Part shown: piece by piece, positions 53,054 through 64,000 of the stretch | Layout of the letters: every line of letters starts with the position of its first letter | How positions within the stretch are numbered: the stretch's first letter is position 1 | Assembly: GCF_037176765.1 (NCBI RefSeq) | Contig: NC_090022.1 | Span: 175,544,117-175,608,116, forward strand | Direction: 5' to 3' | Source of the DNA: Anolis sagrei | Lineage: Eukaryota; Chordata; Lepidosauria; Squamata; Anolidae | DNA: 64,000 nt | The notes under the pieces: model-generated | The model's database searches: none | Seen by the model: the letters and a program-made list of their open reading frames with translations, nothing else | What the model was told of the DNA's origin: nothing | Made by a program: the position numbers and the translations under genes

Positions 53054-54607
53054 GAGAGGGTTGAATGAAAAGTAATGCCTCCACCTTCGTAACTCCTCAA
53101 CAGATGGCAGTACTGATATGCAGCAGGTACTGGCTTGTTCAGTAGACTCTCCTTTACTGTTCCATTTGGGTGGGAAGCCTTAGCATTGAACGGTTGTGTT
53201 GTTAAAGTGTGAAGTATGGAACTCTGCAAAGACGGTCGGTCAATGCGACATAAGCAACGTGCACTCATTGAATTCTTGACAGCAGAAGGTGTCATTGCAT
53301 GGAGCCCATGGTGGTACATATGAGGTTGAGCTCCATTCCTTCCACCAAGAAGCCTATGGGCCTTGGGAAACTACAACTCTCAAGGGCCCATTGCATTAAG
53401 CCCATGGCGGTTCATATGAGGAGATTCTGACACAAAAAAATCAATGTGCAGATTTGACAAATATGAATTTAACATGATGTATGGGAATGAATGGAAGAAT
53501 GTGTAGTTGGAGTTAATAATTTTGGAAACACCACTATAATATTAAGGCCTGCAATGACTAACTACCTGCTTGCTGGAACTGTGATCAAAACCTGCTAATG
53601 AGAATTGATAAGAACTGTGACAATGGTTCTTTCAAGTTAAGGAAATGTTTGCAACATTCCTTGTGTTAAGAAGGAAGTCAACATAAGATCAACACTAATC
53701 AAGAAGATCAACATCTGGCCAGGAAACTGAGATGGATCCAGGATGGAAGATGTCAATCATTAATTTACACTTTGGGACTACATCAGCATAATATTCCAAT
53801 AAAAGACTCAGTCTAATAATGCTCAAAGTGTGGCAGACCTGAGGAGTCTGTTCCACCCGCTGTGTTCTGCTCCATGGGAAGCAGAGAGATAGTGTACTTA
53901 TGGAGAGTGGCAGATCTGCACGGGAGCAGTCTGGTCACTTTGGGGCTTCTTTCTCAAGGGAAGAGGAAGAAGTGCACTTTTGGGAGCACTTTTGGGAGTC
54001 TTGGATTTTGTGCAGGGAGTCAGGTTCTGCTGTATGGAAAACAGATCTGGTCCTTGGCATTGTGCTTAGGGAAGAAGTTTTGGCATTTTAAAGTTCATCA
54101 GAGAATGCAAGCTGTTTATGGTGATTGTGTTGATGTGAGTACTGTGCATCATTGGGCGAGTAAGTTTAACAATGTTGAGGTGGGAACATCTGACTTGCGT
54201 GACAAACAAAGAGTTGGATGTCCTGTGACAGCAACCACCGAGTTTCACAAGCAAAAGGTTGACAGATTGATTCAGCACCATCGTTGTATCACTCAGTGAG
54301 GAAATTTCAAGCATAATCGGCATTTCACAAGAATGTGTTGGTTACATTATTGCTTTGCTTGGCTTTCGGAAGATGTGTTCACAATGGGTTGTGGAAACAG
54401 AGTATCGACTTCTTCCGTGAAGGCTTCGGGAAAACTTGTTCATTGTTGGCAAAAATGTATCCAATTGTCTGGTGATTATGTGGGAAAGTAAATAGTGGTA
54501 GTTAAAGAATACATTTCTAAGGATTATTTCTGCATTTGTTTTATTAAAATATTCTCATCCAAACCCAAGTAATGAAGGTGGAGGCATTACTTTTCATTCA
54601 ACCCTCG
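53054..54607 (+). mobile_element. Second mariner-like transposon, internally deleted and interrupted
   Basis: TIRs of about 32 bp (GGGTTGAATGAAAAGTAATG left, its complement CATTACTTTTCATTCAACCC right) flanked by TA. Transposase N-terminal remnants: MELCKDGRSMRHKQRALIEF at 53214 and, after an insertion, VHQRMQAVYGDCVDVSTVHH and TSDLRDKQRVGCPVTATTEF (54091-54300). The catalytic part is missing. About 790 bp of foreign sequence (53303-54090) splits the ORF, including one unit of the 54.8-kb minisatellite (53303-53433) and possibly LTR-like fossil sequence. Confidence 0.82.
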
Positions 54608-54834
54608 TATATGAAACTTCGCCTACGTTATCCCAACCCACTCCATCTCAACACACCTGCAGGGACACACCTTCAGTAAACACTTATTGCATCAACTAAA
54701 GCAGCAGCAATCCTATATGTCCTTATCTGGAATTAAATAGAATCAGTGTAACTTACTTTAGAACAAACTGAGCCGGGCTCTTATATAGTCTAAGAGACAA
54801 AGCCAAAATCTACATCTGGAGAGTTGTAGTTTCT

Positions 54835-56860
54835 AAGGGACTCCGGGAGTAGTAGATTCCCAAGGCCCATAGGCTTCTCTGCGGGAAGAATAGAGCTGGA
54901 CCTCATATGAACTGTCATGGTCTTCATGCGATGGGACTCTGGAAGTTGTAGTTTCTAAGGGACTCTGGGAGTAGTAGATTCCCAAGGCCCATAGGCTTCT
55001 CTGCAGGAAGAATGGAGGTGGACCTCATATGAATCGCCATGGGCTCCATGCAATGGGACTTTGGAAGTTGTAGTTTCTAATGGACCCTGAGAGTAGTAGT
55101 TTCCCAAGGCCCATAGACTTCTCTGTGGGAAGAATGGCGCTCTACCCCATATGAACTGCCATGGACTCGATGCGATGGGATTTTGAGAGTTGTAGTTTTC
55201 AAAGGACCCTCGGAGTAGTAGTTTCCCAAGGCCCATAGACTTCTCGGCAGGAAGAATGGTGCTCGACCCCATATGAACTGCCATGGACTCAATGCAATGG
55301 GACTGAGAGTTGTAGTTTCCCAAGACCCATAGACTTCTGTGCGGGAAGAATGGAGCTGGACCTTGTATGCACTGTCATGGGCTCCATGCGATGGGACTTT
55401 GGGAGTAGTAGATTCTAAGGGACCTTGGGAGTAGTAGTTTCCCAAGGCCCATAGGCTTCTCTCCAGGAGGAATGGAGTTCGATCCTGCATGAACCGCCAT
55501 GTGAGTAGACCCTGGGAGCTGTAGTTCCGATGGGGTCCTAGGAGTAGTAGTTTCCCAAGGCCCATAGGCTTCTCTGTGGGGAAAATGGAGCTGGACCTCC
55601 TATGAACTGCCATGAACTCGATGCAATCAGACTTTGAGAGCTGTAGTTTCTAAGGGATCTTAGGAGTAGTAGTTTCCCAAGGCCCATAGGCTTCTCTGCA
55701 GGAAGAATGGAACTCGATCTCATATGAACCGCCATGGGCTCCATGCGATGAGATGCTGGGAGTTGTAGTTCCTATGGGGTCCTGGGAGTAGTAGTTTCCC
55801 AAGGCCTATAGACTTCTCTGCAGAAGGAATGGGAGTTGTAGTTCTGATAGTGTCCTGTGAGTAGTAGTTTCCGAAGGCCCATAGGCTTCTCTGAGGGAAG
55901 AATGGGTCTAGAGCTCGTATGAAGTGCCATGGGCTCCATGGGATGGGACGCTGGGAGTTGTAGTTCCAATGGGGTCCTGGGAGTAGTAGTTTCCCAAGGC
56001 CTATAGACTCTGGAAGTTGTATTTTCCAAGGGACCCTGGGAGTAGTCGTTTCCCAAGGCCCATAGGCTTCTCTGCAGGAAGAATGGTACTTGGCCCCATA
56101 TGAACTGCCATGGACTCAATGCAATCGGTCTTTGAGAGTTGTCGTTTCTAAGGGATCCTGGGAGTAATTGTTTCTAAGGAACCCTGGGAGTAGTAGTTTC
56201 CCAAGGCCCATAGGCTTCTCTGCAGGAAGAATGGAACTCGATCTCATATGAACTGCCATGGGCTCCATGCGATGAGACGCTGGGAGTTGTAGTTCCGATG
56301 GGGTCCTGGGAGTAGTAGTTTCCCAAGGCCTATAGACTTCTCTGCAGGAATGGGAGTTGTAGTTCTGATAGTGTCCTGTGAGTAGTAGTTTCCCAAGGCC
56401 CATAGGCTTCTCTGAGGGAAGAATGGGGCTGGAGCTCGTATGAAGTGTCATGGGCTCCATGCGATGAGACGCTGGGAGTTGTAGTTCCTATGGGGTCCTG
56501 GGAGTAGTAGTTTCCCAAGGCCTATAGACTTCTCTGCAGGAATGGGAGTTGTAGTTCTGATAGTGTCCTGTGAGTAGTAGTTTCCCAAGGCCCATAGGCT
56601 TCTCTGAGGGAAGAATGGGGCTGGAGCTCGTATGAAGTGTCATGGGCTCCATGGGATGGGACGCTGGGAGTTGTAGTTCCTATGGGGTCCTGGGAGTAGC
56701 ACTTTCCCAAGACCTATAGACTTCTCTGCAGAAGGAATGGAGCTGGATCCCGCATGAACCGCCATACGAAGGGACCCTGGGAGTTGTAGTTCCGATGGGG
56801 TCCTGGGAGTAGTAGTTTCCCAAGGACGGAAGGCTTCTCTGCGGAAGGAATGGAGCTGGA
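54835..56860 (-). repeat. Minisatellite, ~122-bp unit, about 19 units
   Basis: A direct array in which TTTCCCAAGGCCCATAGGCT recurs about every 120-124 bp, with short units of 60-75 bp. From 55.8 to 56.7 kb it alternates long and short units, giving a ~190-bp higher-order period. Each unit contains GGGAGTTGTAGTT and GCCATGGGCTCCATGCGATG. The minus strand is open over several units (for example 55077-55613), reading repeats of EKPMGLGKLLL and NYNSQ; I regard these as repeat artefacts. The array runs to the edge of the CpG island. Confidence 0.9.
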
Positions 56861-56949
56861 GCTCCCAGAGGCACATCCAGGAGAGCTTCTCTCTTCCCTT
56901 CCTTGCTTTTCCTTTTGGCTAAGGTTTGAGAAGCAACAACAGGAGAGGA

Positions 56950-57265
56950 AAGGGAGGAGGGAGGGAGGGAAAGAGGCACGCCCCGAAGTGGGGCAGGGCG
57001 GCGGCCGAAAGAGAGAGAGACAGCCCGAGTCACGTCCCTCTCTCGCCTCGCCCGGCCTGGCTTGCCTTAAGGTCTCTGGCTCGGCGCGCCCAGAATCACA
57101 GGTAACCAAGGCAAAGCCCCTCTCCCGCCGCCCTTCCCTCGCGATGCCCCCCTCCCTCCGCTCCTCGGCTCTTCCCTCTTTGTACTGCCTCCCCCCGCTT
57201 GCCTTGCAGCCAACTCCTTGACCCCTTCTCGGCTTCCCGCCTTTCCAACGCTCTCGGATTACAAT
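56950..57265. promoter_or_regulatory. CpG island, probable promoter
   Basis: The only GC-rich, CpG-dense stretch in the window (GGGCGGCGGCCGAAAGAG, CTCGGCGCGCCC, CCCGCCGCCCTTCCCTCGCG). On the plus strand AGAATCACAG|GTAACC could end a first exon near 57101. No coding exon could be linked to it, so direction and target gene are unknown. Confidence 0.6.
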
Positions 57266-57489
57266 CCAGCACCTTGACCTTGCTTTCATTGCCATGGCTT
57301 GCTGCTAAGGGGATCCTGGGAGTGTGTCTTCTTCTCTAAGGCACTGCCTCACCAAACTAGGAGCCCTGTTGTTGCTTCTTTCTTTCTTTCTCTCTCTCTC
57401 TCTAAAAAAGACCCAACACTAAAAACTTACAGGCAGGCTCTGTGGGTTTGTTCTGAAGTTGAATTAGTTTGCAAGTTGGATCAAGTATA

Positions 57490-58260
57490 TTTCTAAAGTG
57501 TAACTCCAGATAAATGTGTAATAATCATAATCATAATAGACTCTGGCTGTTGGTTTGTTCTGAAGTTGAATTGGTTTGTAAATTGGAGCAGGTATATTTC
57601 TAAAGTGTAACTCCAGACAAATGTGTAATAATAATAATAATGATAATAATAGACTCTGGCACAAGCCAGTCAAGGTGGTGCCAGTGGTGATCGGCACACT
57701 GGGTGCAGTGCCTCAAGACCTTGGCCTGTACTTAAAAACAATCAGCACTGACAACATTACCATCTGTCAGCTGCAGAAGGCCACCTTACTGGGATCTGCA
57801 CGCATTATTCACAGATACATCACTCTAAAAAAGACCCAACACTAAAAACTTACAGGCAGGCTCTGTGGGTTTGTTCTGAAGTTGAATTGGTTTGCAAGTT
57901 GGAGCAGGTATATTTCTAAAGTGTAACTCCAGACAAATGTGTAATACTAATAATAATGATAATAATAGACTCTCGCTATTATTTGTTCATAAGTTGAATT
58001 GGTTTGTAAGTTGGAGCAGGTATATTTCTAAAGTGTAACTCCAGACAAATGTGTAATACTAATAATAATGATAATAATAGACTCTGGCACAAGCCAGTCA
58101 AGGTGGTTCCAGTGGTGATCGGCACACTGGGTGCAGTGCCTCAAGACCTTGGCCTGCACTTAAAAACAATCAGCACTGACAACATTACCATCTGCCAGCT
58201 GCTAAAGGCCATCCTACTGGGATATCCAAAGTGTGATCGACTACAAAAGCCAGCATAGTG
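57490..58260 (+). repeat. LINE-tail repeat cluster, part 1
   Basis: Repeated segments with AGGTATATTTCTAAAGTGTAACTCC (here given in part) and plus-strand coding scraps LWHKPVKVVPVVIGTLGAVP, QDLGLYLKT, ICQLQKATLLGSA, which are C-terminal LINE sequence. (AAT)n tracts separate them. Confidence 0.65.
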
Positions 58261-58311
58261 ATATTGTTTGCTATGTATTACTCCTGTTGTGTTTCTAATA
58301 ATAATGATGGA

Positions 58312-58344
<33 letters not shown>

Positions 58345-58840
58345 ACTATTAAGTGTCTGAAGTGTGATCCAGTACAAAGGCCAGCATAGTGATCTTGTTT
58401 GCTGTGGACTCATCTTGTTGTGTTTCTAATAATAATAATAATACTATTAAGTGTCTGAAGTGTGATCCAGTACAAAGGCCAGCATAGTGATCTTGTTTGC
58501 TGTGGACTCATCTTGTTGTGTTTCTAATAATAATAATAATACTATTAAGTGTCTGAAGTGTGATCCAGTACAAAGGCCAGCATAGTGATCTTGTTTGCTG
58601 TGGACTCATCTTGTTGTGTTTCTAATAATAATAATAATACTATTAAGTGTCTGAAGTGTGATCCAGTACAAAGGCCAGCATAGTGATCTTGTTTGCTGTG
58701 GACTCATCTTGTTGTGTTTCTAATAATAATAATAATACTATTAAGTGTCTGAAGTGTGATCCAGTACAAAGGTCAGCATAGCGATCTTGTTTGCTGTGAA
58801 CTCATCTTGTTGTGTTTATAATAATAATAATAATATTAAT
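58261..58840 (+). repeat. 99-bp tandem repeat, about five units
   Basis: Units begin TACTATTAAGTGTCTGAAGT and continue TGATCCAGTACAAAGGCCAG, CATAGTGATCTTGTTTGCTG, ending in (TAA)n; starts near 58342, 58441, 58540, 58639 and 58738. Nearly identical, so recently amplified. The unit is the LINE tail itself. Confidence 0.9.
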
Positions 58841-59060
58841 AATAGACTCTGGCACAAGCCAGTCAATGTGGTCCCAGTGGTGATCGGCACACTGGGTGCA
58901 GTGCCTCAAGACCTTGGCCTGCACTTAAAAACAATCAGCACTGACAACATTACCATCTGCCAGCTGCTAAAGGCCATCCTACTGGGATGTCCAAAGTGTG
59001 GTCGACTACAAAAGCCAGCATGGTGATATTGTTTGCTGTTTATTACTCCTGTTGTGTTTC

Positions 59061-59100
<40 letters not shown>

Positions 59101-59320
59101 ACATCACATAGTCCTAGACACTTGGGAAGTGTCCAAAGTGTGGTCCAATAAAAAGGCCAGCATAGTGATCTTGTTTGGTGTGTATTACTCCTCTTGTGTA
59201 TCTAATAATAATAATAATAATAATATCACATAGTCCTAGACGGGAATTATTCAAAGTGTGATCCAGTACAAAGGCCAGCATAGTGATCTTGTTTGCTGTG
59301 GACTCATCTTGTTGTGTTTC

Positions 59321-59355
<35 letters not shown>

Positions 59356-60015
59356 GACTCTGGCACAAGCCAGTCAAGGTGGTGCCAGTGGTAATCGGCA
59401 CACACTGGGTGCAGTGCCTCACTTAAAAACAATCAGTGCTGACAACATTACCATCTGTCAGCTACAAAAGGCCATCCTGCTGGCATGTCCAAAGTGTGAT
59501 CAAATACAAAAGCTAGCATAGTGATCTTGTTTGCTGTGTATTACTCCTGTTGTGTTTCTGATCATGATAATGATATGAGGATTTAAAGATCGAACTGCAA
59601 AGACTGTGGCACAAGCCAGTCCAGGTTGTCCCAGTGGTGATCGGCACACTGGGTGCAGTGCCTCAAGACCTTGGCCTGCACTTAAAAACAATCGACGCTG
59701 ACAACATTATCATCTGACAGCTGCAAAAGGCCATCCTACTGGGATGTCCAAAGTTTGATCCAATACAAAAGCCAGCATAGTTATCTTGTTTGCTGTGTAT
59801 TACTCCTGTTGTGTTTCTAGTAATGATAATGATATGAGGATTTAAGTGGCCTGCACTTAAAAACAACATTACCATCTGTCAGCTGCATCCTACTGGGATC
59901 TGCATGCATTATTTGCCAATACATTACACAGTCCTAGATACTTGAGAAGGGTCCGACGTGTGATCCAATACAAAAGCCAGCACAGTGATCTTGTTTGCTG
60001 TGTACTCCTGTTATC

Positions 60016-60058
<43 letters not shown>

Positions 60059-60060
60059 CA
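58841..60060 (+). repeat. LINE-tail repeat cluster, part 2
   Basis: Further copies of the same tail and C-terminal coding piece (near 58850, 59360, 59600), with (GAT)n at 59060-59100 and (ATA)n at 60018-60057. Confidence 0.7.
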
Positions 60061-60244
60061 CAGACAAGAATGAACACCCCTGTGGGGTTTCTTTTGCTGT
60101 CTGTGCCCCATACAGAAGATTGTACCTCACTTTCTGTCTCTGTGTTACAGGCAATCTCTGTCTTATGAACAAAATAGGTTATGTAGGTTTGTTCTTAAGT
60201 TGAATTTGAAAGTTGGAATAGGTACCTTTTAAAGTGTCACTCCA

Positions 60245-60246
60245 GT

Positions 60247-60304
<58 letters not shown>

Positions 60305-60305
60305 A
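60245..60305 (+). repeat. Compound microsatellite (CA)n(TA)n(GA)n
   Basis: ACACACAC, then TATATATA, then GAGAGAGA, about 60 bp in all. Confidence 0.9.
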
Positions 60306-60694
60306 AGGGAGGGGGGAGATTTCACTTCCCTTTCTGTCCATGTGATGATTGCATTTTGAAAAAAAAATGACATATTGTGGGAACAAGGATTGGTAAGAAA
60401 GCTTCAATGGATAACTCTTTCAGGAGTGAATTTCACTTCCCAGGAGTAGAATTCTCTCACTTCCTGTTGTCTCACCCACATTCTTAACTAGGAGTCATTT
60501 GTAAGGTTTGTAAGTTGGATATCCATAACTGCCCATACAATTTGAAACCTAAAATATAGGCAAACCCTGATATAGGATTACTATTATTATTAATGCCAAC
60601 CACAAATGCAGGCGAAATGTCAGGAGAAAGTGCTGCTAAGACACAGCCATGCAGCACGGAAACCACACAACACCCACTATTATTATTATTATTA

Positions 60695-60900
60695 TTAAGG
60701 TAAAGGTTGTCCCCTGACATTAAGTCCAGAAATGGAGATGGTGCTCATCTCCATTTCTAAGCTGAAGAGCCAGCGTTGTCCATAGACATCTCCAAGGTCA
60801 TGTGACCGGCATGACTGCATGGAGCGCTCTTACCTTCCCGCCAGATCTATTGATCTACTCACACTTGCATGTTTGCGAACTGCTAGGTTGGCAGAAATTA
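60695..60900 (-). mobile_element. Sauria SINE, partial
   Basis: Antisense tail AAGGTAAAGGTTGTCCCCTG, CTCATCTCCATTTCTAAGCT, GACCGGCATGACTGCATGGA; stops at (ATT)n near 60899. Confidence 0.85.
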
Positions 60901-61085
60901 TTATTATTATTATTATTATGTTTATGTTTATTTACATCCTGCTTTAGCTGTCTACACAAAAAGACTCAAGGAGACTTACAATCAAATCAAATGAAATACC
61001 ATTCGCAACTTAAAAAGATACAAAACATCCAAAAATGGTTTTTAAAATAAACAGCTGAAATAATTTTTAAAAACCTATAGATATA
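60901..61085 (-). mobile_element. L2-like 3' tail
   Basis: (ATT)n then TTTATTTACATCCTGCTTTAG and AAGACTCAAGGAGACTTACA. Confidence 0.55.
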
Positions 61086-61154
61086 TCCAAACACGTTCTG
61101 GCTCAATCTTTAAAACTTGTCTTTAAAAGCCTGCCCTGATTCCCTAGCGCCGAG

Positions 61155-61540
61155 CTACAGTAGTTCTCTAGCATTGATCCTCGGCAGATAAAGTGGTATG
61201 AAACTGCATTAATTCTACAGTGAAGATGCACCTGTAGCCTGCCCCAGAAAGTGGAGAGTGATCGGAAGAGTGGATGTATGAAAGGAGGCCCAGAAATCCT
61301 CCAGTGAGCCAACTCCGCATTTCAGAATTGTACCAGTATGACACCACTTTCAATGCCATGGCTGCACCCTGTGGGATCCTAGGCTTTGTTGTTTGTTGCA
61401 GCACCAGAGCTCTCTGGGAGAGAAGTGTGTCTCTTGCAAAACTGCAAACCTCAGAAGTCCATAACTTTGAGCCATGGCTATTAATGCGGTGTCAAACTGA
61501 ATATAATTCTGCAGTGTGGATCCAGCCAGAACAGCCCATT
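61155..61540. mobile_element. MITE (GATAAAGTGGTATGAAACTG family), two copies
   Basis: Two adjacent copies (about 61170-61345 and 61330-61535) with TGCATTAATTCTACAGTG, CCCTGTGGGATCCTAGGCTT, TTTGAGCCATGGCTATTAAT. Confidence 0.5.
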
Positions 61541-62180
61541 GAGGGTACCTTTTAAGCCATGGCAAATTGAGTTTTTTTTTCTTTTGAAATGTTTGGTCAG
61601 CAAGTGGTGACTGTACAGCCTGCTTCCTCCCTAGATGCTCCAGTTGTGCTCCCCTAAGCATGTATGTCTCCCTCCCCAGCTCTCTTTCTTTATCTTTCTT
61701 CCTCTCTTTTGCAGCTTTGGCCTCCTCAGCTGGGCGGGCGAAGTCGAGTAGAGTAAGGCGTCCTTTGCTTTCAAAAAACTTGGCATCTGCCACCCACTGG
61801 CTCCTCCCTCCGTCAGTTTCATTTTTTGCCTGCAAAAGGGTGGGTGGAGAGCGGGAAGCATTTCTGGAGTCTGCCCTTGGAAAGCCAGGCTCCCTTTGCT
61901 TGCACGTTTCAGGTTTCTTCCTGCAACATCTCTTCTTTGGAGAGCTGTATCCCTTTTAGGGGAGGTCTCATGCCTATTTCCTAAGCCATAGGTACCCGAC
62001 AGAACCTCTGTTTGCATACAGACGCATCTTCACATGAGGTTTGCCAACTGCTTTCGCTTCTAAAGTTTGGGAAAGTTACTTCTTTGAGATTACAGCCACA
62101 TGGCTTCCTATTCTCCTGTCGCTAAGTGCCTGTGATGCTATTCCTTTCCAGTTCAGTATGAAACTTTGCAAAATGATAGG
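61541..62180. other. No gene seen; pyrimidine tract and acceptor-like AG
   Basis: TCTTCCTCTCTTTTGCAG near 61713 looks like a strong acceptor, but the following frame shows no recognised domain and no matching partner exon. Confidence 0.35.
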
Positions 62181-62186
62181 CTAAGG

Positions 62187-62545
62187 CAGGGGTCCACAAA
62201 CCTTTTAAACAGAGGGCCAGGTCACAGCCCCTCAAACTGTTGGAGGGCTGGATTATAATTTGAAAAAAAAACCATGAATGAATTCCTAGGCACACTGCAC
62301 ATATCTTATTTGTAGTGTAAAAACACTTAAAATATACAATAATTAAAATGAAGAACAGTTTTAACAAATATAAACTTATTAGTATTTCAATGGGAAGTGT
62401 GGGCCTGCTTTTGTTTGATGAGATAGGATTGTTGTTGTTGTGTGCTTTCAAGTCATTTCAGACTTAGGTTGACCCTGAGCGAGGGCCGGGTAAATGACCT
62501 CGGAGGGCCGCATCTGGCCCCCGGGCCTTAGTTTGAGGATCCCTG
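62187..62545 (+). mobile_element. hAT-like non-autonomous element (CAGGGGTCC family)
   Basis: Begins CAGGGGTCCACAAACC, ends TTTGAGGATCCCTG; interior TGCACATATCTTATTTGTAG and GAGCGAGGGCCGGGTAAATG. No clear TSD. Confidence 0.7.
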
Positions 62546-62599
62546 CTGTATGTAAATATATTTTCAAGTGCAAAGTTGAGTACCTTTCTTTGAAGATCC

Positions 62600-62645
62600 A
62601 GCATTGAGTAATGGTTTGAGCATTGGACTAGGTAAAGGTAAAGGT
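62600..62645 (+). mobile_element. SINE head scrap
   Basis: GCATTGAGTAATGGTTTGAGCATTGGACTA-type start of the MIR-like SINE, cut off by AAAGGTAAAGG repeats. Confidence 0.4.
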
Positions 62646-62812
62646 AAAGGTAAACTCAGAAACTGCCCGTACAATTTGAAACCTAAAATATAGGCAAACC
62701 CTGAGATAGGATTATTATTATTATTAATGCCAACCGCCAATGCAGGTGAAATGTTAGGAGAAAGTGCTGCTAGGACACAGCCATGCAGCACGGAAACCAC
62801 ACAACACCCTAC

Positions 62813-62844
<32 letters not shown>

Positions 62845-62845
<1 letters not shown>

Positions 62846-63366
62846 GGTAAAGATTGTCCCCTGACATTAAGTCCAGTCATGTCTTGGAGATGTAGTGCTC
62901 ATCTCCATTTCTAAGCCGAAGAGCCGGCGTTGACCATAGACACCTCCAAGGTCATGTGGCCGGCATGACTGCACAGAGCGCCGTTACCTTCCCGCCGGAG
63001 CGGTACCTATTGATCTACTCACATTTGCATCGGAGCTCTCGGTGGCGCAGTGGGATAAACCCCTGTGCCGGCAGGACTGAAGACCGACAGGTCGCAGGTT
63101 CGAATCCGGGGAGAGGTGGATGAGCTCCCTCTATCAGCTCCAGCTCCTCATACGGGACATGAGAGCAGCCTCCCACAAGGATGATAAAAACATCAAATCA
63201 TCCAGGCGTCCCCTGGGCAACGTCCTTACAGACGGCCAATTCTCTCACACTGGAAGCAACTTGCAGTTTCTCAAGTCTCTCCTGACACAACAAAAAAAAT
63301 TGCAAGTTTTTGAACAACTAGGTTGGCAGAAGCTCACGCCGCTCCCCGGAATCGAACCTGCAACAA
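62845..63366 (-). mobile_element. Sauria SINE interrupted by another SINE
   Basis: Antisense: tail AAGGTAAAGATTGTCCCCTG, CCCGCCGGAGCGGTACCTAT, resuming at 63302 with GTTTTTGAACAACTAGGTTG and CCCGGAATCGAACCTGCAAC. Confidence 0.88.
63032..63301 (+). mobile_element. tRNA-derived SINE inserted in Sauria SINE
   Basis: Head GGTGGCGCAGTGGGATAAAC, B box GGTTCGAATCCGGGGAG, AGCAGCCTCCCACAAGGATG, tail CTCCTGACACAACAAAAAAA. TTGCA occurs on both sides as a short duplication. Confidence 0.9.
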
Positions 63367-64000
63367 TAAGCTTTGCTTTTAGTTGTGTGCCGTTTTCTGG
63401 AAAATTTGCTACATTACAATCTGATTTATCTATCTGTATTAATCTACGGTATATTAAGGATACAATTCTGTAAAGAAAACCTATTATATATACCTCTGGT
63501 TTTTCCTTATCAGATATTTCAGTTCAACTTTTTGAGTGGACTGCTTGAATGGGACTTTGTGAGCGAGTGTGTGTTGTTAAAAATACGTCCAAGATGTACA
63601 AAATGTTTCCAATAGTAAAAAAAACACCCTGAAATATTTGATTAGGAAAAACTAGAGAATGAAATCAAAGCAAATGTTTACTGAGCCTTTTGCAGGAGCA
63701 CCTAAAAATGGAGTCTGGAAGTGAGAGCTTTTAAATACGTTCCAGATGTCGAAGGGCTGTTGCTCAAAATACATTGTGCCTAAATGAAAAGGCCAACCTT
63801 TCCTCTCCTGTTCTATCAACTGACTTAAAAGCCCTCACTCTTGGAAAACATTTCAGTAAATCGTTCCAGCAAATTAATCACTAAACATGGGTTGTAGAAC
63901 AAAACTAATGCAAACATTTTTCAAAAATTGACACAGCAGTAATAGCTCAACATAATTTCTAGCAAATATCTATCTGGTTACAGGTTGCTGTTCATGCCCT
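63367..64000. other. No gene seen
   Basis: AT-rich; no supported coding region or recognised repeat. Confidence 0.4.

Noticed and set aside
55077-55613. 178-codon minus-strand ORF in the minisatellite, and neighbours at 54955-56876
   Set aside because: The repeats MGLGKLLL, NYNSQ simply follow the ~122-bp DNA period; frames drift between units and there are no splice or start signals.
56714-57295. 193-codon minus-strand ORF through the CpG island
   Set aside because: GC-rich sequence lacks stops by composition; the predicted protein is low-complexity (RRGQ, ERREGG) and runs into the minisatellite.
61660-61959. 99-codon plus-strand ORF after a pyrimidine-rich acceptor
   Set aside because: No recognised domain, no donor in matching phase and no partner exon; kept only as an acceptor-like site.

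Overview
The window is vertebrate and almost certainly squamate (an Anolis-like iguanian lizard). I infer this from the repeats: Sauria-type tRNA SINEs with RTE-BovB-like tails, a BovB LINE 3' end, CR1 and L2 3' ends, Penelope-like hairpin copies, Helitron-like elements (TC...CTAG with a 3' stem), several hAT-type non-autonomous elements with 8-bp target duplications, and two mariner-like elements. Interspersed repeats make up most of the sequence. I see no tRNA, rRNA or CRISPR array.

Two host genes can be supported. At 5.2-5.9 kb (minus strand) lies a complete single-exon TREX2-type 3'-5' exonuclease with all five catalytic residues and an upstream splice acceptor. From 28.2 to 50.8 kb (plus strand) lies a LEM-domain gene of the emerin/LAP2 type, which I reconstructed exon by exon. 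It begins with two complete two-exon LEM modules in series (exons at 28,211; 31,169; 33,514; 35,375). Two linker exons follow (37,393; 38,801), then five copies of a 321-333 bp exon (C1-C5) and a second copy of the 38,801 exon. Every junction I could place has phase 1 on both sides and every exon length is a multiple of three, so any subset splices in frame. I found no terminal or transmembrane exon; the 3' end of the gene is either beyond 64 kb or missed.

Layout. 0-5 kb: L2, Sauria SINE, Helitron, AT-rich repeats, Penelope-like fragment, LINE tails with (ATT)n. 5.2-5.9 kb: TREX2. 6-9.6 kb: palindromic MITEs and CR1. 10-13.85 kb: three LINE copies with interstitial telomeric repeats. 13.85-28 kb: hAT-type, SINE, L2/CR1, Penelope-like and Helitron insertions, plus LTR-like fossil sequence at about 16.2-18 kb. 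28.2-50.8 kb: the LEM gene, its introns full of insertions including a 1.3-kb mariner and a BovB fragment. 50.9-54.8 kb: LINE fragments, SINE and an internally deleted mariner. 54.8-56.9 kb: a ~122-bp minisatellite ending at a CpG island (56.95-57.26 kb), probably the promoter of an unseen gene. 57.5-60.1 kb: LINE-tail fragments in tandem with (ATT)n. 60-64 kb: SINEs, a hAT element and unassigned sequence.

The most interesting object is the LEM gene: a tandem double-LEM N-terminus joined to a recently amplified exon array, with duplication junctions readable at base level. TREX2 and emerin both lie in human Xq28, so their proximity here may be old synteny (inference).
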